Below, one piece after another: positions 28,297 to 37,274 of a DNA stretch of 64,000 nt. A program made the translations under genes and the position numbers. Numbering within the stretch: position 1 is the stretch's first letter; each line of letters begins with the position of its first letter. The notes under the pieces are model-generated. The model ran no database searches, was not told the origin of the DNA, and saw only the letters and a list, made by a program, of their open reading frames with translations. Source of the DNA: Micromonospora ferruginea (lineage in GTDB: Bacteria; Actinomycetota; Actinomycetes; Mycobacteriales; Micromonosporaceae); the NCBI RefSeq assembly GCF_013694245.2, contig NZ_CP059322.2, positions 1,856,001 through 1,920,000 on the forward strand. The letters run 5' to 3'.

Positions 28297-29532
28297 GTGG
28301 TGATGTCGCCGGAGCTGGACCGGGCCACCGTCCTGGGGGACGAGGCCGCCGCCCGCGGGCACCTGGCCCGCATCTGCTTCAAGACCGGCCCACCGAGGCT
28401 CACCGGCGTCGAACTGGAATGGACCCTGCACGACGCCGCGGACCCGACCCGACCGGTCGACCGCGAGCGACTGCGCGAGGCGTTGGGCCGGCACAGCCCG
28501 GTCACCCTCGACCCCACCAGCCCGGCCGACGAGCTCCGGCACGGCGGCGCCGTGACCGTGGAGCCCGGCGGGCAGGTGGAGATCTCCGCCCCACCGCGAC
28601 CGTCGGTCGGCGCGCTCGTCCTGGCCACCGAGGCCGACGTCGACGAGCTGCGGACCCTGCTGGACGCCGCCGGCCTCGCCCTGGGCGGCACCGGGATGGA
28701 CCCGTGGCGCGCGCCGCGGCCGGTCGTCGACACCCCGCGCTACCGGGCCATGCGCCGCGTCTTCGACCGGCGGGGCCCGGCCGGACGGGCCATGATGTAC
28801 AGCACCGCCGGGCTCCAGGTCTGCCTGGACGCCGGCGAGCCGGACCGGCTGGCGCACCGGTGGGCCGCCGCGCACGCCGTCGGGCCACCGCTGCTCGCCG
28901 CGTTCGCCACCGCCGACCGGCACGCCGGCCGGCCCACCGGTTGGGCGTCCGCCCGGATGGCCGCCTGGCTGGCGATCGACCCGGCCCGCACCCGCCCGGT
29001 GTGGTCGCCGGCCGGCGCCGACCACGACCCGGTGACCGCCTGGACCGGCTACGCGCTCGCCGCGCCGCTGCTCTGCGTACGCGGCGACGGCCCCGACTGG
29101 ACGCCGCCGGAGGGCGTGACGTTCGCCGACTGGCTGGCCGGGGCTCTGCCCCGCCCGCCCACCAGCGACGACCTGGACTACCACGTCAGTACGCTCTTCC
29201 CACCGGTCCGCCCGCGCGGCTACCTGGAACTGCGCTACCTGGACGCCCAGCCGGGCGGGGAGTGGACCGTGCCGGTGGCGGTGCTGGCCGCGCTCTTCGC
29301 CGACCCGTCGACCACCCGCGACGCGCTTGACGCCGCCGCTCCGGTCGCCGACCGCTGGCACGCGGCGGCCCGGCGCGGGCTGGCCGAGCGTCCGCTGGCG
29401 ACCGCCGCGGCGGCCCTGTTCGACCTGGCGCTGGCCGCCCTGCCCGCGCTGGACCTGCCGGCCGGCACCCACGACGAGATCCACCGATCGATCCGGCGGC
29501 GCCGCGCCGCCGCGGAGAGGGGACACCGGTGA
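28297..29532 (+). CDS. egtA: Glutamate-cysteine ligase EgtA
   Basis: ATP-dependent ligase making gamma-glutamylcysteine, the sulfur donor used by EgtB in ergothioneine synthesis. The product of about 411 residues has the GCS2-type core: TGVELEWTLHD (nucleotide/metal-binding Glu), EPGGQVEISAPP, MMYSTAGLQVCLDAG, and YLELRYLDAQPGGEW. GTG 28297 is best placed after GAGAGGAGC; ATG 28303 is the alternative. A TAGACA -10 at 28204 may serve the operon. First gene of egtABCD, overlapping egtB by GTGA. Confidence 0.93.
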   Translation: MVMSPELDRATVLGDEAAARGHLARICFKTGPPRLTGVELEWTLHDAADPTRPVDRERLREALGRHSPVTLDPTSPADELRHGGAVTVEPGGQVEISAPPRPSVGALVLATEADVDELRTLLDAAGLALGGTGMDPWRAPRPVVDTPRYRAMRRVFDRRGPAGRAMMYSTAGLQVCLDAGEPDRLAHRWAAAHAVGPPLLAAFATADRHAGRPTGWASARMAAWLAIDPARTRPVWSPAGADHDPVTAWTGYALAAPLLCVRGDGPDWTPPEGVTFADWLAGALPRPPTSDDLDYHVSTLFPPVRPRGYLELRYLDAQPGGEWTVPVAVLAALFADPSTTRDALDAAAPVADRWHAAARRGLAERPLATAAAALFDLALAALPALDLPAGTHDEIHRSIRRRRAAAERGHR

Positions 29533-30851
29533 CCACCACCGAGCAGCCGGGTACGGACGCCGAGCGGCTACGCGCCCGGATCGCGGCGGAGCTGGAGCGC
29601 ACCCGCGCCCGCACCGCGTCACTGACCGACGCGGTCGACGACACCGACCTGGTCCGGCAGCACTCCACCCTGATGTCGCCGCTGGTCTGGGACCTGGCGC
29701 ACGTCGGCAACCAGGAGGAGTTGTGGCTGGTGCGCGACGTCGGCGGGCGGGAGCCGGTCCGCCGCGACATCGACGACCTCTACGACGCGTTCAAGCAGCC
29801 CCGCAGGGACCGGCCGTCGCTGCCGCTGCTGCCGCCGGCCGAGGCCCGCGCGTACGTGCACACCGTGCGGGACAAGGTGTACGACCTGCTGGACGGCATC
29901 CGCTTCACCGAGCGTCGGCTGGTGCACGACGGCTTCGCGTTCGGCATGATCGTGCAGCACGAGCAGCAGCACGACGAGACCATGCTCGCCACTCACCAGT
30001 TGCGCGCCGGTGAGCCGGTGCTGGCCGCCCCGCCGCCGCCCGAGCCCGCCGCCGCGGTCGCCGGCGAGGTGCGGGTGCCCGCCGGGCCGTTCACCATGGG
30101 CACCTCCACCGACCCGTGGGCGCTGGACAACGAACGCCCGGCGCACACCGTGGACCTGCCCGCCTATCTGATCGACGCCGCCCCGGTGACCAACGGCGAC
30201 TACCGGGCCTTCATCGCCGACGGCGGCTACGAGCGGTCCCGGCTGTGGAGCGAGGCCGGTTGGCGGCACCGGGTCGAGGCCGGGCTGAGCGCGCCGCTGC
30301 ACTGGCGGCGCGACGGTGACGGCTGGGCGTACCGGCGGTTCGGCCGCTGGTCGCCGGTGCGCGACGACGAGCCGGTGGTGCACGTCTGCTGGTACGAGGC
30401 GCAGGCGTACGCGGCGTGGGCCGGCAAGCGGCTGCCCACCGAGGCGGAGTGGGAGAAGGCGGCCCGTTGGGACCCGGCGACCGGCCGGTCCCGCCGCTAC
30501 CCGTGGGGCGACGAGGACCCGACCGACGCGCACGCCAACCTGGGGCAGCGCCACTTGTGGCCGGCGCCGGTGGGCGCGTACCCGGCCGGCGCCTCGCCGC
30601 TGGGTGTGCACCAGTTGATCGGCGACGTGTGGGAGTGGACCGCCGACACGTTCCGCGGGCATCCGGGCTTCACCGCGTTCCCCTACCGGGAATACTCGGA
30701 GGTCTTCTTCGGCGACGACCACCGGGTGCTGCGCGGCGGCTCGTTCGGCACCGACCGGTCGGCGTGCCGGGGCACGTTCCGCAACTGGGACTACCCGATC
30801 CGCCGGCAGATCTTCAGCGGCTTCCGCTGCGCCCGCGACGTCGGGGAGTGA
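29529..30851 (+). CDS. egtB: Ergothioneine synthase EgtB (hercynine oxygenase)
   Basis: Non-haem iron sulfoxide synthase joining gamma-glutamylcysteine to hercynine with oxygen. At 440 residues it has the N-terminal DinB-like bundle (SPLVWDLAHVGNQEELWLV) with iron ligands in the HEQQHDE motif near residue 147 together with the earlier His in DLAHVGN, and a C-terminal FGE-sulfatase/lectin domain (VPAGPFTMGTS, HVCWYEAQAYAAWAGKRLPT, LRGGSF, RNWDYPIRRQIFSGFR). GTG start within the egtA stop. Full-length and intact. Confidence 0.96.
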   Translation: MTTTEQPGTDAERLRARIAAELERTRARTASLTDAVDDTDLVRQHSTLMSPLVWDLAHVGNQEELWLVRDVGGREPVRRDIDDLYDAFKQPRRDRPSLPLLPPAEARAYVHTVRDKVYDLLDGIRFTERRLVHDGFAFGMIVQHEQQHDETMLATHQLRAGEPVLAAPPPPEPAAAVAGEVRVPAGPFTMGTSTDPWALDNERPAHTVDLPAYLIDAAPVTNGDYRAFIADGGYERSRLWSEAGWRHRVEAGLSAPLHWRRDGDGWAYRRFGRWSPVRDDEPVVHVCWYEAQAYAAWAGKRLPTEAEWEKAARWDPATGRSRRYPWGDEDPTDAHANLGQRHLWPAPVGAYPAGASPLGVHQLIGDVWEWTADTFRGHPGFTAFPYREYSEVFFGDDHRVLRGGSFGTDRSACRGTFRNWDYPIRRQIFSGFRCARDVGE

Positions 30852-30860
30852 ACCGGCCCG

Positions 30861-31607
30861 ATGTGCCGTCACCTCGCCTATCTCGGTCCACCGGTCACCC
30901 TGCGGAGCCTGCTGCACGACCCGCCGTACGGGCTGCTGCGGCAGTCCTGGGCGCCGCGCGACATGCGTGGCGGCGGCACCATCAACGCCGACGGCTTCGG
31001 GGTCGGCTGGTATCCCGACGGCGGGGACCCGGTCCGCTACCGGCGGGCCCAGCCGATGTGGAGCGACACCACGCTGCCCGAGCTGGCCGCGGTCACGTCC
31101 GCCCCGGCGGTGCTGGCCGCCGTGCGTTCGGCGACGGTGGGCATGCCGCTGCACGAGACCGCCGCCGCGCCGTTCGTCGAGGGGCGCTGGCTGTTCAGCC
31201 ACAACGGCGTGGTCCGCGGCTGGCCGGACAGCCTGGTCCCGCTCGCCGCCGGGCTGCCGGTCCGCGACCTGCTCACCCTGGAGGTGCCGACCGACTCGGC
31301 GGTGCTCTGGGCGCTGGTCCGGCACCGGTTGCGCGCCGGCGCGCCGCCCGGGGAGGCGGTGGCCGACACGGTCGCGCGGGTCGCCGCCGCCGCGCCCGGT
31401 TCGCGGCTGAACCTGCTGCTCACCGACGGCACGACGGTGGCGGCGAGCGTGGCCGGGCACGCGCTGTCGGTGCGGCGCGGTCCCGGTTCGGTGCTGCTGG
31501 CCTCCGAGCCGTCCGACGACGATCCCGCCTGGCAGCCGGTGCCGGACGGGCGGCTGGTGCTGGCCACCGCCGCCGGGCTGGACGTCCGCGAGCTGACCAC
31601 CGCCTGA
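30861..31607 (+). CDS. egtC: Class II glutamine amidotransferase EgtC
   Basis: Removes the gamma-glutamyl group from the EgtB product. The 248-residue enzyme is an Ntn hydrolase: Cys2 (MCRHLAYLG) becomes the nucleophile after Met removal. Other family blocks are WAPRDMRGGGTINADGFGVGW, MPLHETAAAPF and WLFSHNGVVRGW. Start ATG at 30861, nine bases after the egtB stop. Intact. Confidence 0.95.
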   Translation: MCRHLAYLGPPVTLRSLLHDPPYGLLRQSWAPRDMRGGGTINADGFGVGWYPDGGDPVRYRRAQPMWSDTTLPELAAVTSAPAVLAAVRSATVGMPLHETAAAPFVEGRWLFSHNGVVRGWPDSLVPLAAGLPVRDLLTLEVPTDSAVLWALVRHRLRAGAPPGEAVADTVARVAAAAPGSRLNLLLTDGTTVAASVAGHALSVRRGPGSVLLASEPSDDDPAWQPVPDGRLVLATAAGLDVRELTTA

Positions 31608-31644
31608 CCCATCCGATCCACCCGCACAGCAGAGAGGACAGTCG

Positions 31645-32616
31645 ATGAGCGCGGAGCCGCTGGAGATCCACCTGGAGGAGCAGGACCTGGACCGGGCGCT
31701 GCGGGAGGACGTACGGGTCGGGTTGACCGCGTCGCCGAAGTGGTTGCCGCCGAAGTGGTTCTACGACGCCCGGGGCAGCGAGCTGTTCGAGGAGATCACC
31801 CGCCTGCCGGAGTACTACCCGACCCGGGCCGAGCGGGCGGTGCTCGCCGCGCACGCCGACGACGTCGCGGCGCTGACCGGGGCGAAGACGCTGATCGAGC
31901 TGGGTTCGGGCTCGTCGGAGAAGACCCGGCTGCTGCTGGACGCGTTCACCCGCCACGGCGACCTCGGCACCTTCGTGCCGCTGGACGTCTCGATCAGCGC
32001 GCTGCGCGCCTCGACCGCGCAGATCGCCGCCGCGTACCCGGGGCTGCGGGTGCGGGGCATCGTGGGTGACTTCACCCGCCACCTGGACCGGCTGCCCACC
32101 GGCGGCCGGCGGCTGGTGGCGTTCCTCGGCGGCACGATCGGCAACCTGCTGCCGGCGGAGCGGGCCGGGTTCCTCGCCGCCACCCGCGCGGCGCTGGAGG
32201 CCGGCGACTGGCTGCTGGTCGGCACCGACCTGGTGAAGGACCCGGGCGTGATCGTCCCCGCCTACGACGACGCGGCCGGGGTGACCGCCGAGTTCAACCG
32301 CAACGTGTTGCGGGTGGTCAACCGGGAGCTGGGCGCGGACTTCGACGTCGACGCGTTCCGCCACGTGGCGGTCTGGGACGCGGAACGGGAGTGGATCGAG
32401 ATGCGGCTGCGCGCCGCGCGTCCGGCCCGGGTGCGGGTGGCGGCGCTGGACCTCGACGTCGCGTTCGCGGCCGGTGAGGAGCTGCGGACCGAGGTCTCGG
32501 CCAAGTTCCGGCCGGCCGGGATCGCCGCCGAGCTGGCCGGGGCCGGGTTCTCCCGCCGGGCGTTCTGGACCGACCCGGACGGCCGGTTCGGGGTGAGCCT
32601 GGCCCGCGCCGACTGA
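31645..32616 (+). CDS. egtD: L-histidine N-alpha-methyltransferase EgtD
   Basis: SAM-dependent enzyme that trimethylates histidine to hercynine, the first ergothioneine step. The 323-residue product has the expected blocks: PPKWFYDARGSELFEEIT, LPEYYPTRAERAVL, LIELGSGSSEKTRLLLDA (SAM-binding), LGGTIGNLLP and the histidine-pocket region FNRNVLRVVNRELGADF. ATG at 31645 follows AGAGAGGAC. Last gene here; the C-S lyase EgtE is not adjacent, so the lyase step must be encoded elsewhere. Confidence 0.96.
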   Translation: MSAEPLEIHLEEQDLDRALREDVRVGLTASPKWLPPKWFYDARGSELFEEITRLPEYYPTRAERAVLAAHADDVAALTGAKTLIELGSGSSEKTRLLLDAFTRHGDLGTFVPLDVSISALRASTAQIAAAYPGLRVRGIVGDFTRHLDRLPTGGRRLVAFLGGTIGNLLPAERAGFLAATRAALEAGDWLLVGTDLVKDPGVIVPAYDDAAGVTAEFNRNVLRVVNRELGADFDVDAFRHVAVWDAEREWIEMRLRAARPARVRVAALDLDVAFAAGEELRTEVSAKFRPAGIAAELAGAGFSRRAFWTDPDGRFGVSLARAD

Positions 32617-32681
32617 GGCGGGGTGGCCCCGGCCACACCCGGCGGGCGGGTCCGGCGGTGATCGGCTAGGCTGGTCGGCGC

Positions 32682-32830
32682 GAAGGGGAGTAGCCCCCAA
32701 TGTCGTGGTCGACACACTGGTGCGTTCCGCATCCGGCCACGCGGCCCCGGTCCCCGGGGCGGGCGAGACCTTCGACTCAGGCTGTCGCAGCCGGGTCGAG
32801 GGCGCCCCTGTCTCTCCTCCCGGCTTGATC
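32682..32830 (+). ncRNA. yybP-ykoY (Mn2+) riboswitch leader
   Basis: The RNA has both conserved landmarks of the yybP-ykoY class: GAAGGGGAGTAGC at 32682-32695 and GGGCGAGACCTTCG at 32761-32774, separated by a variable helical arm. A TAGGCT -10-like sequence at 32666 gives a start just upstream. Downstream, CTTCGAC/GTCGAGG with an inner GGCTG/CAGCC hairpin (32770-32800) is a candidate expression platform. This class senses Mn2+ and typically switches on exporters; the next gene, 13 bases beyond, encodes a TMEM165/GDT1 protein, a common target. Confidence 0.85.
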
Positions 32831-32842
32831 GGGAAGGTTCAC

Positions 32843-33430
32843 ATGGAGGGTTTCCTCGTCGCGCTGGTGATCAGCTTCGGCGTCATCTTCGTCGCCGAGC
32901 TGGGAGACAAGTCCCAGCTCATGGCCCTGACGTTCGCCACGCGTTTCCGCCCGCTGCCGGTGCTCATCGGCATCACCATCGCCACCGCGATCGTCCACCT
33001 GGCCTCGGTGGCCATCGGCGTCGGCCTCAACGCGGCCCTGCCCACGGGCTGGATCTCGCTGGTCGCCGGTCTGGCGTTCCTCGGCTTCGGCGCCTGGACG
33101 TTGCGGGGCGACAAGCTGACCGAGGAGGAGAAGCGCAAGGCCGAGCGCAGCACCAAGTCGGCGATCGTCGCGGTCGGCGTCGCGTTCTTCCTGGCCGAGC
33201 TGGGCGACAAGACCATGCTCGCGACCATCACGCTGGCCACCAAGTACGGCTGGTTCGGCACCTGGCTCGGCTCGACGCTGGGCATGGTCGCGGCGGACGC
33301 GCTGGCGATCCTGGTGGGCCGGATGCTGGGCCGGCGCCTGCCGGAGCGGACCATCCGCTACGGCGCGGCCGTGCTGTTCGCCATCTGCGGCCTCTGGCTG
33401 ATCTTCGAGGCGATCGCCGAACTCACCTGA
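32843..33430 (+). CDS. TMEM165/GDT1 family manganese exporter
   Basis: Membrane transporter of 195 residues, six TM helices in two inverted halves. Each half carries the family's acidic motif: FVAELGDKSQLMAL near residue 16 and FLAELGDKTMLATI near residue 119, whose Glu and Asp line the cation path for Mn2+ (or Ca2+). A charged cytoplasmic loop (EEEKRKAERSTK) joins them. ATG at 32843 is chosen because the upstream in-frame sequence is the riboswitch. Control by the Mn2+ riboswitch supports manganese efflux as the job. Terminated by the hairpin at 33470. Confidence 0.93.
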   Translation: MEGFLVALVISFGVIFVAELGDKSQLMALTFATRFRPLPVLIGITIATAIVHLASVAIGVGLNAALPTGWISLVAGLAFLGFGAWTLRGDKLTEEEKRKAERSTKSAIVAVGVAFFLAELGDKTMLATITLATKYGWFGTWLGSTLGMVAADALAILVGRMLGRRLPERTIRYGAAVLFAICGLWLIFEAIAELT

Positions 33431-33469
33431 GCGCCCCGATGATCGGGCGCGCTCCCGATGGGTAAGGGT

Positions 33470-33501
33470 CCTGGTGGCGGGGTTGCGGCCCCGCCACCAG
33501 G
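33470..33501 (+). terminator. Hairpin between exporter and small-protein genes
   Basis: CCTGGTGGCGGGG and its exact complement form a 13-bp stem with a 6-base loop, between the exporter stop and the small gene start. Confidence 0.75.
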
Positions 33502-33527
33502 AATCGGACGACCGGGAGGTTCCGCGC

Positions 33528-33719
33528 ATGAGCAGGCACGACGAGCCCAACGAATACGGCTTCGCCGGGGGCGCCACGGCCCCGGAGCCGCCGGCCGGCG
33601 GTCGCGCGGACGAGCAGGACCGCGCCGAGCAGGTCGCGGTGCCGGGTGACGACCTCACCGAGCCGTACGCCGACGCGCTGGAGGAGACCGAGGACGAGCG
33701 CGCCGAGCGCCGCCGCTGA
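33528..33719 (+). CDS. Small acidic hypothetical protein
   Basis: A 63-residue protein, strongly hydrophilic and acidic with an Arg-rich end (ETEDERAERRR). No TM helix, signal or known domain; likely disordered. The ATG at 33528 has a clear GGGAGG ribosome site, the codon usage is GC3-rich, and the gene has its own terminator on each side, which argues that it is real. It seems unrelated to NhaA, which is convergent. Function unknown. Confidence 0.65.
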   Translation: MSRHDEPNEYGFAGGATAPEPPAGGRADEQDRAEQVAVPGDDLTEPYADALEETEDERAERRR

Positions 33720-33723
33720 CCGC

Positions 33724-33772
33724 CGAGCGCCGGCCGCCGCCCCCGAAGCCGGGGGGCCGTGGCCGGCGCTCG
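33724..33772. terminator. Bidirectional hairpin terminator
   Basis: CGAGCGCCGGCC pairs with GGCCGGCGCTCG and the interior GCCCCC/GGGGGGC continues the stem. It occupies the gap between the convergent small-protein and nhaA genes. Confidence 0.8.
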
Positions 33773-33778
33773 TCCGTC

Positions 33779-35080
33779 TCAGGCGGGCCGCTCCTGGTAG
33801 ACGTCCGGGATGCCGTCGCCGTCGTCGTCGCGGCTCTCCCGTTCGCTGATCCGCCGGTGGACCCGGTTGCGGCGCAGCAGCACCACGGCGGCCAGGCCGG
33901 CGGAGATCAGCGAGCCGGCCAGCACCGCCGCCTTGACCCGCTCGTCCTCCGGGCTGCCCGGACCGAACGCCAGCTCGCCGATGAGCAGGGACACCGTGAA
34001 GCCGATGCCGGCCAGCAGCGCCAGGCCGAGCAGGTCCGCCCAGGTGATCTCCTCGTCCAGTTCGGCGCGGGTGAACCGGGCGAGCAGGAACGTCGAGCCG
34101 AACACCCCGACCACCTTCCCGAGCACCAGGCCGCCGGCCACCCCGAGCACCACCGGGTCGCGGACCACCGCGCCCAGGTCGACGTCGACCAGCGAGACCC
34201 CGGCGGCGAAGAACGCGAAGACCGGGACGGCGAGGCCGGCGGAGATCGGCCGCCAGCGGTGCTCCAGCCGCTCGGCCAGCCCGGGCTCGCCGGCGCGGCC
34301 GGTCAGCACCGGCACGGTGAAGCCGAGCAGCACCCCGGCCACGGTGGCGTGTACGCCGGAGGCGTGCACCAGCACCCAGGCGGCCGCCGCGAGCGGGATC
34401 AGCGCCCACCACCAGGTGCGCCGCCGCTGCACCAGGAACGCGAACCCGGCGATCGGCAGCAGCGCGCCGAGCAGCGGCAACGGGTGGAAGTCGGCGGTGT
34501 AGAACACCGCGATGACGGTGATCGCCAGCAGGTCGTCGACCACCGCGAGGGTGAGCAGGAACGCGCGTAGCCCCTGCGGCAGGTGCGAGCCGATCACGGC
34601 CAGCACGGCGAGGGCGAAGGCGATGTCGGTGGCGGTGGGGATCGCCCAGCCGCGCATGCCGGCGCCGCCGGCGCTCGCGGTCACCGCCAGGTAGATCAGC
34701 GCCGGCACCACCATGCCGCCGACCGCGGCGACCACCGGCAACGCGGCCCGCCGGGGGTCGCGCAGGTCACCGGCGACGAACTCGCGCTTGAGTTCCAGCC
34801 CGACCACGAAGAAGAAGATCGCCAGCAGCCCGTCGGCGGCCCAGGTGGCGAGGCTGAGGTCGAGGTGCAGCGCGGTGCCGCCGGGCCACGGCACCCAGTC
34901 GCCCAGCTCCGCGTACGCCGAGCGCCACGGCGAGTTGGCCCAGACGAGAGCGAGGACCGCGCCGAGCAGCAGCAGTCCGCCGCCGACCGTCTCGGTGCGC
35001 AGCACGTCGGCCAGGAAGCGGGCCTCCGGCCAGGACCGGCGGGCCAGCAGGCGGGAGGGGCGGGGAGGATGGTGGGGCAC
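33779..35080 (-). CDS. nhaA: Na+/H+ antiporter NhaA
   Basis: Inner-membrane antiporter exchanging internal Na+ for external H+. The 433-residue protein has about twelve hydrophobic helices and the NhaA landmarks: [12 protein letters not shown] near the N-terminus, [38 protein letters not shown] (first part of the TM4 assembly), and the paired Asp of the ion site in [18 protein letters not shown] hydrophilic C-terminal tail rich in Arg, Asp and Glu follows. ATG at 35080. Monocistronic. Confidence 0.95.
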   Translation of the reverse strand: MPHHPPRPSRLLARRSWPEARFLADVLRTETVGGGLLLLGAVLALVWANSPWRSAYAELGDWVPWPGGTALHLDLSLATWAADGLLAIFFFVVGLELKREFVAGDLRDPRRAALPVVAAVGGMVVPALIYLAVTASAGGAGMRGWAIPTATDIAFALAVLAVIGSHLPQGLRAFLLTLAVVDDLLAITVIAVFYTADFHPLPLLGALLPIAGFAFLVQRRRTWWWALIPLAAAAWVLVHASGVHATVAGVLLGFTVPVLTGRAGEPGLAERLEHRWRPISAGLAVPVFAFFAAGVSLVDVDLGAVVRDPVVLGVAGGLVLGKVVGVFGSTFLLARFTRAELDEEITWADLLGLALLAGIGFTVSLLIGELAFGPGSPEDERVKAAVLAGSLISAGLAAVVLLRRNRVHRRISERESRDDDGDGIPDVYQERPA

Positions 35081-35183
35081 GGGGTGTCCGTTCGGAAGAG
35101 GGGTCGGCTGATCACATCGCCGACCAGGCTTCCCGGCACACCGGGGTCAACCCTATCGTCGCCGGGGCCCGACGGCGAGTCGG

Positions 35184-35223
35184 ACCGGTGCGGGCGCCGC
35201 GTCCGCGTCGCGCCCGCACCGGT
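35184..35223 (-). terminator. Hairpin terminator after the epimerase gene
   Basis: ACCGGTGCGGGCGC and its exact complement form a 14-bp stem with a 12-base loop, just past the epimerase stop and before nhaA. Confidence 0.75.
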
Positions 35224-35230
35224 GCGCGGC

Positions 35231-37087
35231 TCAGCGCTGGCCGGGCAGCGCCGGGACGACCGCGCCGACCGGCTCGCAGAACGCCGCCAGCCGCTTGACG
35301 AGTTCGTCCGGGTCGGCGTACGGGTCCAGCACGCGCACCTCGTCCGGGTCGAGCGGGGGCACCGGCACGTGGGAGATGAGCGGGTGCAGCGGACGGGTGT
35401 CCGACTCGTCGGCGCCGAAGAGGTGCTCGTGCAGCTTCTCGCCGGCCCGCAGCCCGGTGTAGACGATGTCGACCGGGTGGTCCGCCTCGGCCGCCAGCCG
35501 GCGCGCCACGTCGGCGATGCGGACCGGCTCGCCCATGTCGAGCACCAGCGCCTCGCCGCCGCGACCGATCGTGGCGGCCTGCAGGACCAGGTGCACCGCC
35601 TCCTGCACGGTCATGAAGTAGCGGGTCACGTCCGGGTGGGTGACGGTGATCGGCAGGCCGGCGCGGATCTGCGCCTGGAACGCGGTCAGCACCGAACCCC
35701 GGCTGCTGAGCACGTTGCCGAACCGGACGCTGAGGTAGGCGCCGTCCAACTGCTGGGCCTGGTGGGCGGTGAGCCGCTCGGTGATCCGCTTGGAGTAGCC
35801 GAGGACGCTTGTCGGGTTGGCCGCCTTGTCGGTGGAGATGTTCACGAACTGGGCGACGTCCCGGCACGCCTCCAGCACGTTCAGCGTGCCCCGGATGTTC
35901 GTCATGATCGCCTCGCCGGGGTGCCGCTGGAGCATGGTCAGGTGCTTCAGCGCGGCGGCGTGGAAGACCACGTCGGGCTGCCGGTCGGCGACCACCCGGG
36001 CGATGCGCTCGGCGTCGCGGATGTCGGCCAGGATCAGTTCGGGGCCGTCCAGCAGCGCCCGGCCGTGCAGGGACATCTGCAGCGCGTGCAGCGCGGACTC
36101 GTCCCGGTCGAGCATCATCAGCTCGTCCGGTTCGCACCGGGCGATCTGCCGGCACAGCTCGGAGCCGATCGAGCCGCCCGCGCCGGTGACCAGCACCCGG
36201 CGGCCGGCCAGCCCGCCGCGCTCGACGGTCAGTTCGGCCACCCGATGGGCGCGGCCGAGCAGGTCGGTGAGCTGGAGGTCGCGGACGTCGGTGGCGGCGA
36301 CCGGCCGGTCGAGCAGTTCCCGGACCGGGGGCAGGACCTTGAACGCGGCGCCGGCCTCCAGCGTGCGGGTGCGTACGTCGCGCAGCAGTCCCGGGTCGGA
36401 GCAGCTCATCGAGAAGATGACGGTGCGGGCCTGGGTGGCGCGGATGACGGGGCCGACCTGCTCCCGCCCGCCGAGCACGCGCAGCCCCTCCAGCCGGAGC
36501 CCCCGGCTGTCCGGGGCGTCGTCGAGCAGGCCGACCGGCCGGTAGTTGCTCTCCGGGTCGTGCAGGAGCACCCGCACCAGCCGTTCGCTGGCCGCGTCCA
36601 CGCCGTAGACCAGGCACCGCTCGGCGTGCCGCGCGGCCGGTTGGTGGCGGTCGGCGTGGGCGCGCCACACACCGCGGCCGGCGGCCATCAGCACCAGCGC
36701 GACGGCGCCGCCGACCACCGGGGTGGTCGCCGGAACCGGTCGCTCGCTCCAGGGCAGCACGGCGGCGAGCGTGACGGCGACGGCGATCGCGACCCGGCCG
36801 GCCAACCCGCGGGCGTCTCCGGCGCTCCCGATCGGATAGCGACCGTAGAGGCGGGACCGCAGCAGGGTGAGGGTCCCGTACAGCGCGGCGCAGGCGAGTG
36901 CGACGCCGAGTGTGCGGGCGCTGCGGGCGGCGGTCAGCTCGAACTCGTACCGGGTCCAGGCGGCACCGAGAAATCCTCCGCACCACGCGGCCGTGTCCAG
37001 CGTTAACAGGGAGAGGGTGGCGGCGCGGTGGGTGATCCGGCTGCGGGATCGCACGACGTCTTCGGCGGCGATGGCTTCATGATCCAT
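35231..37087 (-). CDS. Membrane NDP-sugar dehydratase/epimerase (CapD/WbpM type)
   Basis: Polysaccharide-precursor enzyme of 618 residues. Four TM segments span residues 20-130, a CoA-binding-like Rossmann domain follows (CLVYGVDAASERLVRVLL), and the catalytic extended SDR domain starts near 270 with GRRVLVTGAGGSIGSELCRQ. YSKRITE holds the usual Tyr-x3-Lys-like active-site region, and GEKLHEHLF is the C-terminal family motif. Members dehydrate UDP-GlcNAc at C4/C6 or C5 for surface glycans. Divergent from the Wzz/BY-kinase gene across an AT-rich 187-base control region, so it belongs to the exopolysaccharide locus. Confidence 0.92.
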   Translation of the reverse strand: MDHEAIAAEDVVRSRSRITHRAATLSLLTLDTAAWCGGFLGAAWTRYEFELTAARSARTLGVALACAALYGTLTLLRSRLYGRYPIGSAGDARGLAGRVAIAVAVTLAAVLPWSERPVPATTPVVGGAVALVLMAAGRGVWRAHADRHQPAARHAERCLVYGVDAASERLVRVLLHDPESNYRPVGLLDDAPDSRGLRLEGLRVLGGREQVGPVIRATQARTVIFSMSCSDPGLLRDVRTRTLEAGAAFKVLPPVRELLDRPVAATDVRDLQLTDLLGRAHRVAELTVERGGLAGRRVLVTGAGGSIGSELCRQIARCEPDELMMLDRDESALHALQMSLHGRALLDGPELILADIRDAERIARVVADRQPDVVFHAAALKHLTMLQRHPGEAIMTNIRGTLNVLEACRDVAQFVNISTDKAANPTSVLGYSKRITERLTAHQAQQLDGAYLSVRFGNVLSSRGSVLTAFQAQIRAGLPITVTHPDVTRYFMTVQEAVHLVLQAATIGRGGEALVLDMGEPVRIADVARRLAAEADHPVDIVYTGLRAGEKLHEHLFGADESDTRPLHPLISHVPVPPLDPDEVRVLDPYADPDELVKRLAAFCEPVGAVVPALPGQR

Positions 37088-37161
37088 GGGTTGCCCTCGT
37101 GTGTCCTATCCGGAATAAGCAGATTCATGTCATGCGAGAAGGTTGTGTCGTTTAGATTCGT

Positions 37162-37193
37162 CTGACCGCCTAACGTGTTGAATGGGCGGTTAG
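37162..37193. promoter_or_regulatory. Inverted repeat in exopolysaccharide control region
   Basis: CTGACCGCC and GGCGGTTAG (one mismatch) flank 14 bases in the AT-richer region between the divergent epimerase and Wzz/BY-kinase genes. It could be an operator or a leader hairpin of the rightward transcript. Confidence 0.4.
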
Positions 37194-37274
37194 ATCCTGG
37201 CACGACGACTGGTGGTTTTAGGGGGCTTTCGTGCAGTTGCATCGGCAGACCGGCGTGTCGCGAGGGGGAGCGTG

